From JBQLZO01 sp052168315 (GTDB lineage: Bacteria > Planctomycetota > Phycisphaerae > Phycisphaerales > UBA1924): a stretch of 44,274 nucleotides of DNA. Below the pieces are notes generated by a model. It did no database searches. It saw only the letters and a program-made list of their open reading frames with translations, and was not told the origin of the DNA. Both the position numbers and the translations under genes were made by a program. Shown here one piece after another: positions 9,104 to 17,788 of this stretch (the first letter of the stretch is position 1; every line of letters starts with the position of its first letter). The stretch covers positions 1 through 44,274 of the forward strand of contig JBQLZO010000081.1 in the NCBI GenBank assembly GCA_052168315.1, read 5' to 3'.

Positions 9104-9122
9104 GGTGAGGCACTGCCTCACC
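9104..9122. repeat. short perfect hairpin just past the stop of the large secreted-protein gene
   Basis: GGTGAGGC and GCCTCACC pair perfectly around a 3-base loop, 11 bases beyond the stop codon at 9134. No T-run follows on either strand, so it is more likely a 3'-end stabilising structure that acts with the terminator at 8991-9024 than a terminator itself. Confidence 0.5.
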
Positions 9123-9133
9123 CCAGGCCCGTG

Positions 9134-12100
9134 TTACGGGGTCTGGTGGACGAACAGGGCCGCGGGGATGTCGGCCGCGTCGATGTCGCCCAGATCGTTC
9201 GGGTTGTTGGTGCCCGAGGGGTTCTGGACATCGAGCGAGGCGACCTCGATCCCGTTGCCGCGGTTGTTGAACCAGATCACATAGTCAACACGCGAGCCCA
9301 CGCCCGAGGTCACATCGCCGGCCTGCGAACGGGTGAGCAGCGCCCAGCCCTGGGTCGTCGTGTTGTTCGGGAACGAGTTCGTGGTGAAGAAGGCGGGCTG
9401 GTCCAGCGGAGCGCCGAACTGGAACACGCCCAGCGGGGTGCCGCCCGGGTTCTTCGAGAAGAAGCCCAGGGCGTAGCCGCCGATCAGGTTGTTGATCGAC
9501 GAGCCGGCCTGCACACCGAGCGAGGTCATGGTGAACGCGAAGTTCGGGATGAACTTCGAGTCGATGATGAGGTCACCGAAGCGGGTGCCCGCATCGTCGG
9601 TCCGGTCCCAGACGCCGTCGTTGTTGGCGTCGTTGAACCACACCCACTGCTCGAGCGGGCCCACGGCCGGGAGGGTCGAGCCGGTCTGGAGGACCGAGCT
9701 CGGGTCGTTGGCGACCGGCGCGGGGATGCCATCCGGACGGGTCGGGACATTGCCCTGAGCCTGCGCCCAGCCGCTGACGCGACCGAACGGGATGGTGTTC
9801 CAGCCGTCGAACACGCGCTCGACGCCGACATTGTCAAGGTTGATGTTGAACACGATCGCGTCCGGGGCGTTGCCCGAGGACTGCGTGCGGTTCGCCGGGT
9901 TGAACTTCACCGAGGCGCCGTTGACCGAGGTCAGCAGCGAGGACACCACATGGCGGGTGCCGTTCGGCAGCTCGACCCAGATGATGATCGGCCAGTTGAT
10001 GGAGTTGAACCGCGAGATGCCGTTGAACGCCGAGATCGGCGCCGAGACATGCATGCTGTACGCGCCATCCGCGTTGTCGATCACGGCCGACGACACGATG
10101 GGCACGCCACCGGCGGTGTAGCCCTCGCGGAAGAACGAGCCGAGGCGACCGTCCGACGAGCGGAGCAGGTCCCACGCCAGGCGGGCGCGTCCGCCGATCA
10201 CGCGATCGGTGGCGGTCTCGCCGGTGCCCTGGAAGGTGATGTTCGTCAGGGTCGCGGCGCTGATGGTCAGGCGGATCGTGTCGCCCAGAACCACCGTGCC
10301 CGGGACATCGTCAGAGACATCCTTGACGCGGTTGAAGATCTGCTCGTTGTCGCCGGTGCGGGCGAGGTACAGATCCGGGAACACGCCCAGGAGCCAGCTC
10401 GTCCACTCGTCCAGCGACTCGCTCTCCGTCAGCGAGGCGTAGGTCACCTCGTCGTTGCGGCGGTACTGGAAGAACACATTGTTGTGCGTCGCCTCGACCT
10501 GGTACACGGTCGGCACGGCCACGGAGGCGAAGACCTTCGTGCCCTGCTGCACCGGCTGGCCGTTGATCGTGACAGTGCCCTGCACGGCCTGGATGGCCAC
10601 AGAGTCGGTGTCATAGATCGGGGACTGGAGCTCCTCGACATTGGCGAACACGGTCGTCACATCGTCCACGGCGTTGCCGAGGCCGCCGGCGGTCTCGTCG
10701 GAGGTGATCAACTGGGCCGCATCGGCGTCGCCGTTGTAAGTCACGGTGACGGTCGAGTTGATGGACACCGTGCCGGTGATCACGATCTCGACGGTCCGCT
10801 GCGTGCCGTCGGCCGAGTCGAGCCCGACGGACTGGATCACGCCGCGGGAGGTCTCGAAGTCGGCGTCGTCCAGCGTGGCCGGATCGATCGGCTCGGTGAA
10901 GACCAGCAGGATGCGGTTCACGAGACCGTTGCCGGTGTCATCGACAAGGTACGCGCCGGCGAACTCGTTGTCGTTCACATCGGCCTGCAGCGCGACATAC
11001 GGCGCGGTGCGGTTCTCGAGGATCGCGCCATCGACGAGCGCCTCGTTGCCGCCGGCGTCCTCGATGTTCGAGCCCGAGTCGATCGTGACCTGCACGCCCG
11101 GCTGGAGGCCGGAGGTGTCCTCGCCCTGCTCGGCGGTCTCGCGGAGGTTGAAAATCACGCCGTTGTTGTTGGCGCCATCCGGGTTGTCGAACCCGATGAA
11201 GTCGCCGCCGACATCATCGTTGTCGAGGAAGGCGGTGAAGCTCGGGCCGTAGGTCACCGTGCTCGGCATGATCGTGTTGGCGGCGTTGTTGTCCACCGCT
11301 TCGGAGAAGTACAGGGTGGCGCGGTTGTTCGCGTCCTGGTCGCCAAGCGTGTCGTCCTGCTCGGCGGCGAACTGGGAGTTGTTGGCGTTGAACAGGCCGT
11401 CATCGACCGGCATCTGGTTGTCGCCGGTGTAGAAGAACGCGAGGGCGACGACCGGGGCGGCCTGGTCGACCGTGGCGGCGCCGGCGGCGATGGTCGCGGC
11501 CGCGTTGCCGTTGGCATCCTCGATCTCGGCGCCGGTGGCGTCCGCGTCATACGCGAGGTTGAAGATCCCGCTGTCGCCCGTGCCCGGCACATTGTCGTTG
11601 CCGGCGGTGCCATCGAACGGGAACAGGTCCGGATCGAACGAGAGGACCACCGCGTTGTTCGTGCGGCCGTCGGGAACGCCGGGGGCCTCGACGGTCAGCA
11701 CGCTGACCTCGAAGTCCTCGATCTCGTCGTCCGGGGAGGCGTCGACATCGGTCTCGACTTCCACCAGCGCGCCGGTGGACATGTCGATCGCGCCGAACGG
11801 GGTCATGACCTGGCCGTCGATGACGGTCAGGGTGATGCCGCTGTCGGCGGTGGTGTCGGCGATCGTCTCGCCGAACACGAACGCCACGGCGTCCTGCTTG
11901 CCATCGCCGTTGAGGTCATGGAACGAGCGGCCCACGAGCGTGGGGGCGATCGCGTCGTCGCCGGTCACATCCTGCGCGGTGGCGTAGTCGTCGGTGTCGA
12001 AGATCGACGAGGGGACATTGCCGCCCAGGTCGGTCTCGATCGAGTACGCCTCGCCGTCGGCGCTCAGGCCGTCGGAGAAGACGAGGTCGGTGCCGTTGGC

Positions 12101-13222
12101 GAACAGCGAGAGCAGCACGGCGCTGGAGTTATCCGGATCGATGAGCGCGCCGGTGATGTCGATGTCCGAAGCGCCGTCCGGGAGCTGGAGCTGGGCGCCG
12201 TAGAACACGGGGTTGCCCAGGTCCGCCGGGTCGAGCGGGAGGTTGTAGGTCACCCGCACCGCGTTGGCGAACACGCCGCCGCCGGTGACGGACTCGACGA
12301 ACTCCACGGAGGTGATCTGCAGCGGGGTCAGCGGGGCGACCTGGACAGCGCCGTTGGTCGCCTGGTTGCCCACGATGTCGAAGATCGCGTTCTGCGGGTC
12401 GCCGTTGTTGTCGAAGAACGGACGAACGAAGTTGCCGTTGCTCAGCACATTGGCGGCGTTCGGATCGCGGGTGTACTCGAGCACCGTGTTGTCCGAGCCG
12501 GCGAGGAAGCCGGGGCCGCTCAGGCCGGCCGCGGCGAGCTGGGTGCCGTCGAACGAGTTCGTGGTGTTCACCTGGAAGTCGGCGCCGTTGGCGTCGAGGT
12601 TCGCGATGACGGTGTGGTTGTCATCGTTGCCGGCGGCGCCGTTGTTCAGCGACTCGGCGAAGACGAAGTAGGTCGTCAGCCCGTCGGTGGTGATGAACAC
12701 ATTCTGCAGGGCCGGGCGGACCGGATCCGGATCCAGGTTCTCGTCGTTGGCCTCGTCGGCCCCGTCGAAGGCGGTCTGGATGCCGTTGTTCGAGGCGCCG
12801 GCGATGTCCGTCGTGTTGACCACGATCTGGATCATGTTGCCCGCGGCGTTGGCGGCGTTGAAGAACGCCGTGGTGCCCGCGGCGTTCGTCAGGTCGATCT
12901 CGACGCCCGCGTTACCGGCGCCGTCGTTGTAGTTCACCGGAGCGCCGACGATGCCCGCCGACACCTCGATGGCCGCGACGGGGTCGCCGTTGGAGTCGAT
13001 GCTCACGAGGAACGCGCGGAGTTCCGTCGCGTCCGTGATGCGGTTCGCGGCGGCCTGGCCCGCCGGGATGTTGATCGTGATGAAGGTGCTCGGCCCGCCG
13101 AACTCCTCATTCCCGACCGTCGGCTGAACGACCTCGACGCCGTCGACGAGATCGGCCATCGCCGACGCGCCCATGGCAAGCCCGGCGCCGATCGCCAGAG
13201 CATTCAAGAGATTCTTTCTCAT
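9134..13222 (-). CDS. very large secreted Asp/Asn-rich protein with Ig-like (SwmB-type) modules
   Basis: The product has 1362 residues from the ATG at 13222, which has AAAGGA about ten bases upstream; an in-frame ATG at 13246 lacks this. A Sec signal peptide (MRKNLLNALAIGAGLAMGASAMA) leads to repeated beta-sandwich-like units. Their recurring strand pattern (AVRVTYNLPLDP, AVAFVFGETI, RATLYFSEAVD, RILLVFTEPIDP) resembles the SwmB/bacterial Ig-like modules of surface proteins. Calcium-type loops are present, for example DLNGDGKQDA near 437 and DANNDGVWD near 1202. The last 450 residues are a different domain I cannot name. No LPXTG, PEP-CTERM tail, dockerin or transmembrane anchor is seen at the C-terminus. 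It is monocistronic between two pilin-like clusters, which suggests a surface-layer, matrix or adhesin role (inference). Confidence 0.85.
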   Translation of the reverse strand: MRKNLLNALAIGAGLAMGASAMADLVDGVEVVQPTVGNEEFGGPSTFITINIPAGQAAANRITDATELRAFLVSIDSNGDPVAAIEVSAGIVGAPVNYNDGAGNAGVEIDLTNAAGTTAFFNAANAAGNMIQIVVNTTDIAGASNNGIQTAFDGADEANDENLDPDPVRPALQNVFITTDGLTTYFVFAESLNNGAAGNDDNHTVIANLDANGADFQVNTTNSFDGTQLAAAGLSGPGFLAGSDNTVLEYTRDPNAANVLSNGNFVRPFFDNNGDPQNAIFDIVGNQATNGAVQVAPLTPLQITSVEFVESVTGGGVFANAVRVTYNLPLDPADLGNPVFYGAQLQLPDGASDIDITGALIDPDNSSAVLLSLFANGTDLVFSDGLSADGEAYSIETDLGGNVPSSIFDTDDYATAQDVTGDDAIAPTLVGRSFHDLNGDGKQDAVAFVFGETIADTTADSGITLTVIDGQVMTPFGAIDMSTGALVEVETDVDASPDDEIEDFEVSVLTVEAPGVPDGRTNNAVVLSFDPDLFPFDGTAGNDNVPGTGDSGIFNLAYDADATGAEIEDANGNAAATIAAGAATVDQAAPVVALAFFYTGDNQMPVDDGLFNANNSQFAAEQDDTLGDQDANNRATLYFSEAVDNNAANTIMPSTVTYGPSFTAFLDNDDVGGDFIGFDNPDGANNNGVIFNLRETAEQGEDTSGLQPGVQVTIDSGSNIEDAGGNEALVDGAILENRTAPYVALQADVNDNEFAGAYLVDDTGNGLVNRILLVFTEPIDPATLDDADFETSRGVIQSVGLDSADGTQRTVEIVITGTVSINSTVTVTYNGDADAAQLITSDETAGGLGNAVDDVTTVFANVEELQSPIYDTDSVAIQAVQGTVTINGQPVQQGTKVFASVAVPTVYQVEATHNNVFFQYRRNDEVTYASLTESESLDEWTSWLLGVFPDLYLARTGDNEQIFNRVKDVSDDVPGTVVLGDTIRLTISAATLTNITFQGTGETATDRVIGGRARLAWDLLRSSDGRLGSFFREGYTAGGVPIVSSAVIDNADGAYSMHVSAPISAFNGISRFNSINWPIIIWVELPNGTRHVVSSLLTSVNGASVKFNPANRTQSSGNAPDAIVFNINLDNVGVERVFDGWNTIPFGRVSGWAQAQGNVPTRPDGIPAPVANDPSSVLQTGSTLPAVGPLEQWVWFNDANNDGVWDRTDDAGTRFGDLIIDSKFIPNFAFTMTSLGVQAGSSINNLIGGYALGFFSKNPGGTPLGVFQFGAPLDQPAFFTTNSFPNNTTTQGWALLTRSQAGDVTSGVGSRVDYVIWFNNRGNGIEVASLDVQNPSGTNNPNDLGDIDAADIPAALFVHQTP

Positions 13223-14433
13223 CGCTTGCTTTCCTTTCATCCTCAATCCACGAGACGAAAGCTCTCGCCTTCAGATCGCGGCCCCGCCGTGGATTCGGGC
13301 GGCACGGGCCTTTCACCTGGATTTCTTGCACGAGCCGCACGGTCGCGACTGCACTGCACCCGGGGCACGGGCCCGTCCCGTACCCAAAACGAATCACGCG
13401 CCACGCCCATCAAGGCATCGCCGTCGCACACTCCCGCCCGCTCCGCCGGTCCCGCGACCGGTCCTCCGCACCCGCCGCTCGCGTCCCGCCGTCCGCCCCA
13501 ACCGATTCATCAGAACAAAGGTCCGATTTCCGCGGGGAATCGGGCGACACTACCGCCCTGGCGGGCATCGCACAAATCCCCACAAGTTACTCCGCACTAG
13601 CCAAGCGTACCCGGGCTTCAGACCCCAAGCAAGCCTATCTGTCCGTTTCCGGGCCAAAGTCGGCCCCCATCGTGTGGCCCGCCTCCGCCTCCGTCAACCC
13701 GTTCCAACCTCAGGCCACCACCTTTCTGAACCACGCCTCCGCGGCTTTCCCGGACGGATCGACGCCCGAGTCCAACTCACCGGAACCGGGATCGGTCCCG
13801 ACGGATCTATCAGGTATCGACCATGCCCCGACATCGCACTGCATAAATTGTTCAGTGCTCACTAGTTTCGCGACATGGTTGCACCGATCTCGGCACCGGA
13901 ACGGGGCTCCCCGACCGGCCCTCACGGGGCTCGATTCCCGACTGATCCGTTTATTCCCCGAACATTCCGAACACCCCCACCTTCCTCGCACTCGTTACCG
14001 ACCCTTCCGGACCCGGTGGCAGCATCTGTCCGGAAATCCTCACGAATTCACGAGTTGGAGTGCCGGGCCCTTTCCCCCACCGCTCGGAACCCCGCCAATT
14101 CCCGAGCATCCGGGCCCGCCGCGCCCTGATCTGCCACACCGCTTCATCTGAGAGGGATTCGCGGGCGCACTCTGCGCCGGTCGCACCGGTTGCGCCGATC
14201 AGCCCGCCCGCGCTCCGGGAGCGCGCCCGTTCACCCCACGAGCCACCACCCCGGCTGGCCGATCCTGTCCCGTGCGGCCCGCGGCGAGCCGGCGAGCGCT
14301 GCAAGGGCCCACCGGATCCGCCGGGGGCTCGGCGGCGGGCGCTGGCCCGTCCCGCGCCCGCCCAACCGACCGACCGACACACGCGACACGGGACCGCCGA
14401 GGCGGCACGCCCGCTTCGTCGAGGAGCCAGCCC
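13223..14433. other. 1.2-kb intergenic region between divergent genes
   Basis: This region carries the upstream sequences of the large secreted-protein gene (minus) and pilT (plus). Frames that stay open are Arg/Pro/Ser-rich, lack recognisable motifs or ribosome sites, and look like GC-rich background. The only clear structure I find is the inverted repeat at 13836-13858. Confidence 0.6.
13836..13858. promoter_or_regulatory. inverted repeat with AT-rich core, possible operator
   Basis: GCACTG at 13836-13841 and CAGTGC at 13853-13858 are perfect inverted half-sites, 11 bases apart, around the AT-rich CATAAATTGTT. Such a core stands out in this GC-rich spacer between two divergent genes. An operator or promoter role is inference. 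Confidence 0.35.
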
Positions 14434-15489
14434 ATGGACATCGATCAGGTTCTCAGCACCGCCGTCCAGGCCGACGCCTCGGACATCCACATCGTGGCCG
14501 GGCATCCCCCGGTCATGCGCGTCCACACGGTGATGACGCCGATGGACTTCCCGGTGGTTTCCGTCGAGTCCGGCGAGTCGCTGATCAAGAAGATCGCCCC
14601 GCCCGAGCTGCTGGACCGCTTCCGCGAGAACAAGGACATCGACTTCTCCTACGCCGTGGAAGGGCTCGGTCGCTTCCGCGTCAACGCCCACCGCCAGCGC
14701 GGCGTCGTCGGCGTGGCGATGCGTGCGATCAAGACCAAGGTCCCCCCGATGGACCGCCTGAGCCTCCCCGATGTGATCGCGCGGCTGACCTATCTGCCCC
14801 GCGGTCTCGTGCTGGTCACGGGCGACACGGGCTCGGGCAAGTCGACCACGCTCGCGGCCATGATCCAGGCGATGAACGAGCGCTACCAGAAGCACATCAT
14901 CACGCTGGAGGACCCCGTCGAGTACGCGCTCAAGTCGCACCACTGCCTCATCGAGCAGCGCGAACTCGGGCAGGACATGCCCTCGTTCGCCTCGGCCCTC
15001 AAGCACGCCCTGCGCCAGGACCCGGACATCATCCTCGTCGGCGAAATGCGAGACCTCGACACCACGGCCCTGGCCATGACGGCCGCCGAGACCGGGCACC
15101 TCGTGCTCTCCACGCTGCACACCGTCAACGCGTCGCAGACGGTCGAGCGAATCATCGACATGTACCCCGCGCAGCAGCAGAACCAGATCCGAGCGATGCT
15201 GGCCAACACGCTGCAGGCGGTGGTCTCGCAGACCCTGTTCCGGCGGAAGGACAAGCCGGGCATGTGCCCGGCCGTGGAGATCCTGCTGTGCACGCCCGCG
15301 GTTCGGAACCTGATCCGCGAGGGGCGCACCTTCGAGATCGCCAATGTCATCGAGACCAACCGCGCGATGGGCATGCAATCGCTCGACACCGCGATCGCGG
15401 AGCTGTACTTCAACGGCATGATCTCCCGCGAGGATGCGGTGGCGCAGGCCGCGTACCCCGACAAGCTCGAGCGCCAGCTCGCCGCCTGA
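14434..15489 (+). CDS. pilT: type IV pilus twitching/retraction ATPase PilT
   Basis: The product has 351 residues, the standard PilT length. The start has GAGGAG seven bases upstream. Motifs are the N-terminal PAS-like domain (ASDIHIVAGHPP), Walker A GDTGSGKST near residue 130, Asp box ITLEDPVEYA, Walker B IILVGEMRD near 199, His box TGHLVLSTLHT, and the PilT signature AVRNLIRE near 290. Unlike GspE it has no zinc tetracysteine. PilT hexamers depolymerise pilin into the inner membrane. The extension ATPase PilB is not in the window. It opens the plus-strand pilin-like cluster, with the platform gene 121 bases downstream. Confidence 0.96.
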   Translation: MDIDQVLSTAVQADASDIHIVAGHPPVMRVHTVMTPMDFPVVSVESGESLIKKIAPPELLDRFRENKDIDFSYAVEGLGRFRVNAHRQRGVVGVAMRAIKTKVPPMDRLSLPDVIARLTYLPRGLVLVTGDTGSGKSTTLAAMIQAMNERYQKHIITLEDPVEYALKSHHCLIEQRELGQDMPSFASALKHALRQDPDIILVGEMRDLDTTALAMTAAETGHLVLSTLHTVNASQTVERIIDMYPAQQQNQIRAMLANTLQAVVSQTLFRRKDKPGMCPAVEILLCTPAVRNLIREGRTFEIANVIETNRAMGMQSLDTAIAELYFNGMISREDAVAQAAYPDKLERQLAA

Positions 15490-15610
15490 CCGCCTCCGAC
15501 CGACGGAACCCGCCACGCACACCGCCCACGAGTCCCAACGCCGCCGCGACGCGGCCCCCCCGCCCGGGCCCCAGCGACGGACGCCCGGACACCGGGGGTG
15601 AGGAGAGACG

Positions 15611-16837
15611 ATGCCCGCCTATCGCTACCAGGTCCGCTCATCTTCGGGTCAGCAGGTCGTCGGCGTGCTCAACGCCTCCAACGCCGGCGCCGCCGCCACG
15701 ACGCTGCGCGCCCAGGGGAACCATGTCCTCGCGCTCACGCCGGTCCACGGCGGCGCGCAGGGCGGGGCGCTCGCCGAGAAGCTCCGCGAGCTGAACTCCG
15801 GCAAGCCGAACCTCAAGCATGTGCTCGACTTCACCACCCAGCTCGCGGTGATGATCCGAGCCGGCATCGGGCTCCGCTCCGCGCTCGACGGCATCGCGCA
15901 GCAGACCCAGCACGGTCGGTTCAAGAAGGTCATCCTCGCGCTCAAGAACGATGTCGAGTCCGGCAAGCAGTTCTCCGAGGCGCTGGCCAGGCACCCCAAG
16001 CTCTTCAACCCGCTGTATGTGAACATGGTCAAGGCGTCGGAGATGTCCGGCTCGTTCGGCAAGATGCTCGACCGCATCGCGGCGTACATCAACCAGCAGA
16101 TCGAGACCAAGAAGATGGTCGTCGGCGCGATGATCTATCCCGCCATCATCGCCGTGATGGCCGTGAGCGTGACCATCTTCCTGCTGACCTTCGTGCTCCC
16201 GAAGTTCGCCGGCGTGTTCAAGGGCAAGGAGGATGCGCTGCCCTGGTCCACGCTGTTCCTGATGGACCTGTCCGCGTTCCTCGTGGCCAACTGGGTGATG
16301 CTGCTCATCGCCACCGCGGTCGGCGGCGGCGGGCTCTTCGCGTTCACCAAGACCTCCGTCGGCGGCTGGTATGTCGACAAGGCCAAGCTGACGATCCCCA
16401 TCGTCCGGAACATGTTCCGCTCGCTCTACATCAGCCGGTCCCTGCAGACCATGGGCGAGCTGATCAACGCCGGCGTGCCCATGCTCGACACCATCGTGAT
16501 CACCGGCGACATCTCCGGGAACCGCATGTACCGCCGCCTGTGGCGGAATGTGTACTCCTCCGTCAAGCAGGGCAAGAAGGTCACCACCCCGCTCGTCGGG
16601 AACACGCTGCTGCCCCACTCGGTCACGCAGATGATCGGCGCCGGCGAAGAGTCCGGAAAGCTCGGCGAGGTGCTCGACGAGATCTCGGACTTCTACGCCA
16701 AGCAGTTACGGGACGCGATCAAGGCCGTCACCTCGATGATCGAACCGATCATGATCATCGTGATGGGCTCGGTGGTCGGATTTATCGCCATGGCCATCAT
16801 CCTCCCCATCTTCAAGATGAGTTCGATCGTCAAGTGA
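15611..16837 (+). CDS. pilC: type IV pilus inner-membrane platform protein PilC/GspF family
   Basis: The product has 408 residues, preceded by GAGGAG at good spacing. Two GspF-type domains are visible. The first holds FTTQLAVMIRAGIGLRSAL and MVKASEMSGSFGKML; the second holds LQTMGELINAGVPMLDTI and MIGAGEESGKLGEVL. Three membrane segments lie near 175-195, 225-245 and 380-402. An N-terminal extension (AYRYQVRSSSGQQVVGVLNA) matches the PilC/GspF beta-like start. Its neighbour pilT supports PilC, the platform through which extension and retraction ATPases act on the pilus base. Confidence 0.93.
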   Translation: MPAYRYQVRSSSGQQVVGVLNASNAGAAATTLRAQGNHVLALTPVHGGAQGGALAEKLRELNSGKPNLKHVLDFTTQLAVMIRAGIGLRSALDGIAQQTQHGRFKKVILALKNDVESGKQFSEALARHPKLFNPLYVNMVKASEMSGSFGKMLDRIAAYINQQIETKKMVVGAMIYPAIIAVMAVSVTIFLLTFVLPKFAGVFKGKEDALPWSTLFLMDLSAFLVANWVMLLIATAVGGGGLFAFTKTSVGGWYVDKAKLTIPIVRNMFRSLYISRSLQTMGELINAGVPMLDTIVITGDISGNRMYRRLWRNVYSSVKQGKKVTTPLVGNTLLPHSVTQMIGAGEESGKLGEVLDEISDFYAKQLRDAIKAVTSMIEPIMIIVMGSVVGFIAMAIILPIFKMSSIVK

Positions 16838-16899
16838 CCGAAACACACCGCGGGGCGAGCACCCGGCTCCGGGGATCCGCCCCCACGGAGCGATCCCGC

Positions 16900-17679
16900 A
16901 TGCGCCGCAACCCACGCACATCACGCCGACTCCGGCCCACGCCCCGCCGCCTCGGGACCCCCGCCCGCCGCCTGCGCGCGCCACGGGCCACGGCGCTGGC
17001 CGGCTTCACACTCATGGAGACCATGCTCGCCGTCATCATCGTCGGCGTGGGCATCGTCGCCATCGTCTACGCGCAGCGGCACTTCCTCTACCAGAACCTC
17101 TGGTCCACGCACGCCGCCTCGGCCACCTACCTCGGCAACGAGATCCGCGAGGTCATGCGCGGGCTCCCGCGGCACGACCCCGAGTCCGATGGGCTCTACC
17201 TCACCAACCCCGACGACCCGTCCACCCTCGAGGGCTGGGGCCCCGAGCCTTCCGAACTCGACCCGCGCGATTTCAACGACATCGACGATTTCTCCAACGC
17301 CGTGTTCGGGACCGCCACCGACCTGCCGCAGTGGCTCATCGACGAGGGATTCACCCGGTACGCCGGGCCGATCGACGCGTTCGGCGATGTCATCCCGCAG
17401 GTCGACTGGGATGGCACCGTCCCGCTCATCGAGGTCGATGGCGCCCAGATCCCCATGCCCATGGCCGGATGGACGCAGATCGTCCGCGTCCAGAAGGTCA
17501 ATCCCTCGGACTTCAACGCGTCCGTGCCCGCCAACGCCAGGACGCTGGATCTCACCGGCGATGTCGTGCGCGATGTCGATCAGTTCCCGCTGCTCGTGAC
17601 CGTGATCGTGCTCTACGAGGGCATCTACGAGGACTCGGCCCCGCCGGTCACGACGATGTCCTGGGTCGTCCATCCATAA
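16900..17679 (+). CDS. prepilin-type protein, PilV/GspI-like
   Basis: The product has 259 residues. A 35-residue leader with ten or more arginines ends in G|FTLMETMLAVIIVGVGIVAIVYAQ, with Glu at +5 and a hydrophobic polymerisation helix. The soluble part is acidic and unfamiliar (DPRDFNDIDDFSNAVFG, WTQIVRVQKVNPSDFNAS). The ATG at 16900 has GGAG nine bases upstream, 62 bases after pilC. In gene order it occupies the minor-pilin slot before a PilX-like and a PilW-like gene, so PilV-like is the best label; the specific minor-pilin role is inference. Confidence 0.8.
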   Translation: MRRNPRTSRRLRPTPRRLGTPARRLRAPRATALAGFTLMETMLAVIIVGVGIVAIVYAQRHFLYQNLWSTHAASATYLGNEIREVMRGLPRHDPESDGLYLTNPDDPSTLEGWGPEPSELDPRDFNDIDDFSNAVFGTATDLPQWLIDEGFTRYAGPIDAFGDVIPQVDWDGTVPLIEVDGAQIPMPMAGWTQIVRVQKVNPSDFNASVPANARTLDLTGDVVRDVDQFPLLVTVIVLYEGIYEDSAPPVTTMSWVVHP

Positions 17680-17788
17680 GCCCCCCCCAGCCCCCAACCG
17701 CCGCACCACCTCCCGCCGCCACCCGCCCCCGCTCGTTCAACCCCCGCCGTCCGATCGAACACACCACCGACGCGAAGGCACACGCACC

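Noticed and set aside
8759..13600. 1613-codon open frame on the plus strand opposite the large secreted-protein gene
   Set aside because: Antisense shadow: the minus-strand product has a signal peptide and structured repeats, while this frame gives low-complexity Arg/Gly/Val/His sequence. Stops are rare because of high GC.
13875..14129. 84-codon plus frame upstream of pilT
   Set aside because: No ribosome-binding site, Pro/Ser/Arg-rich background composition, nothing recognisable.
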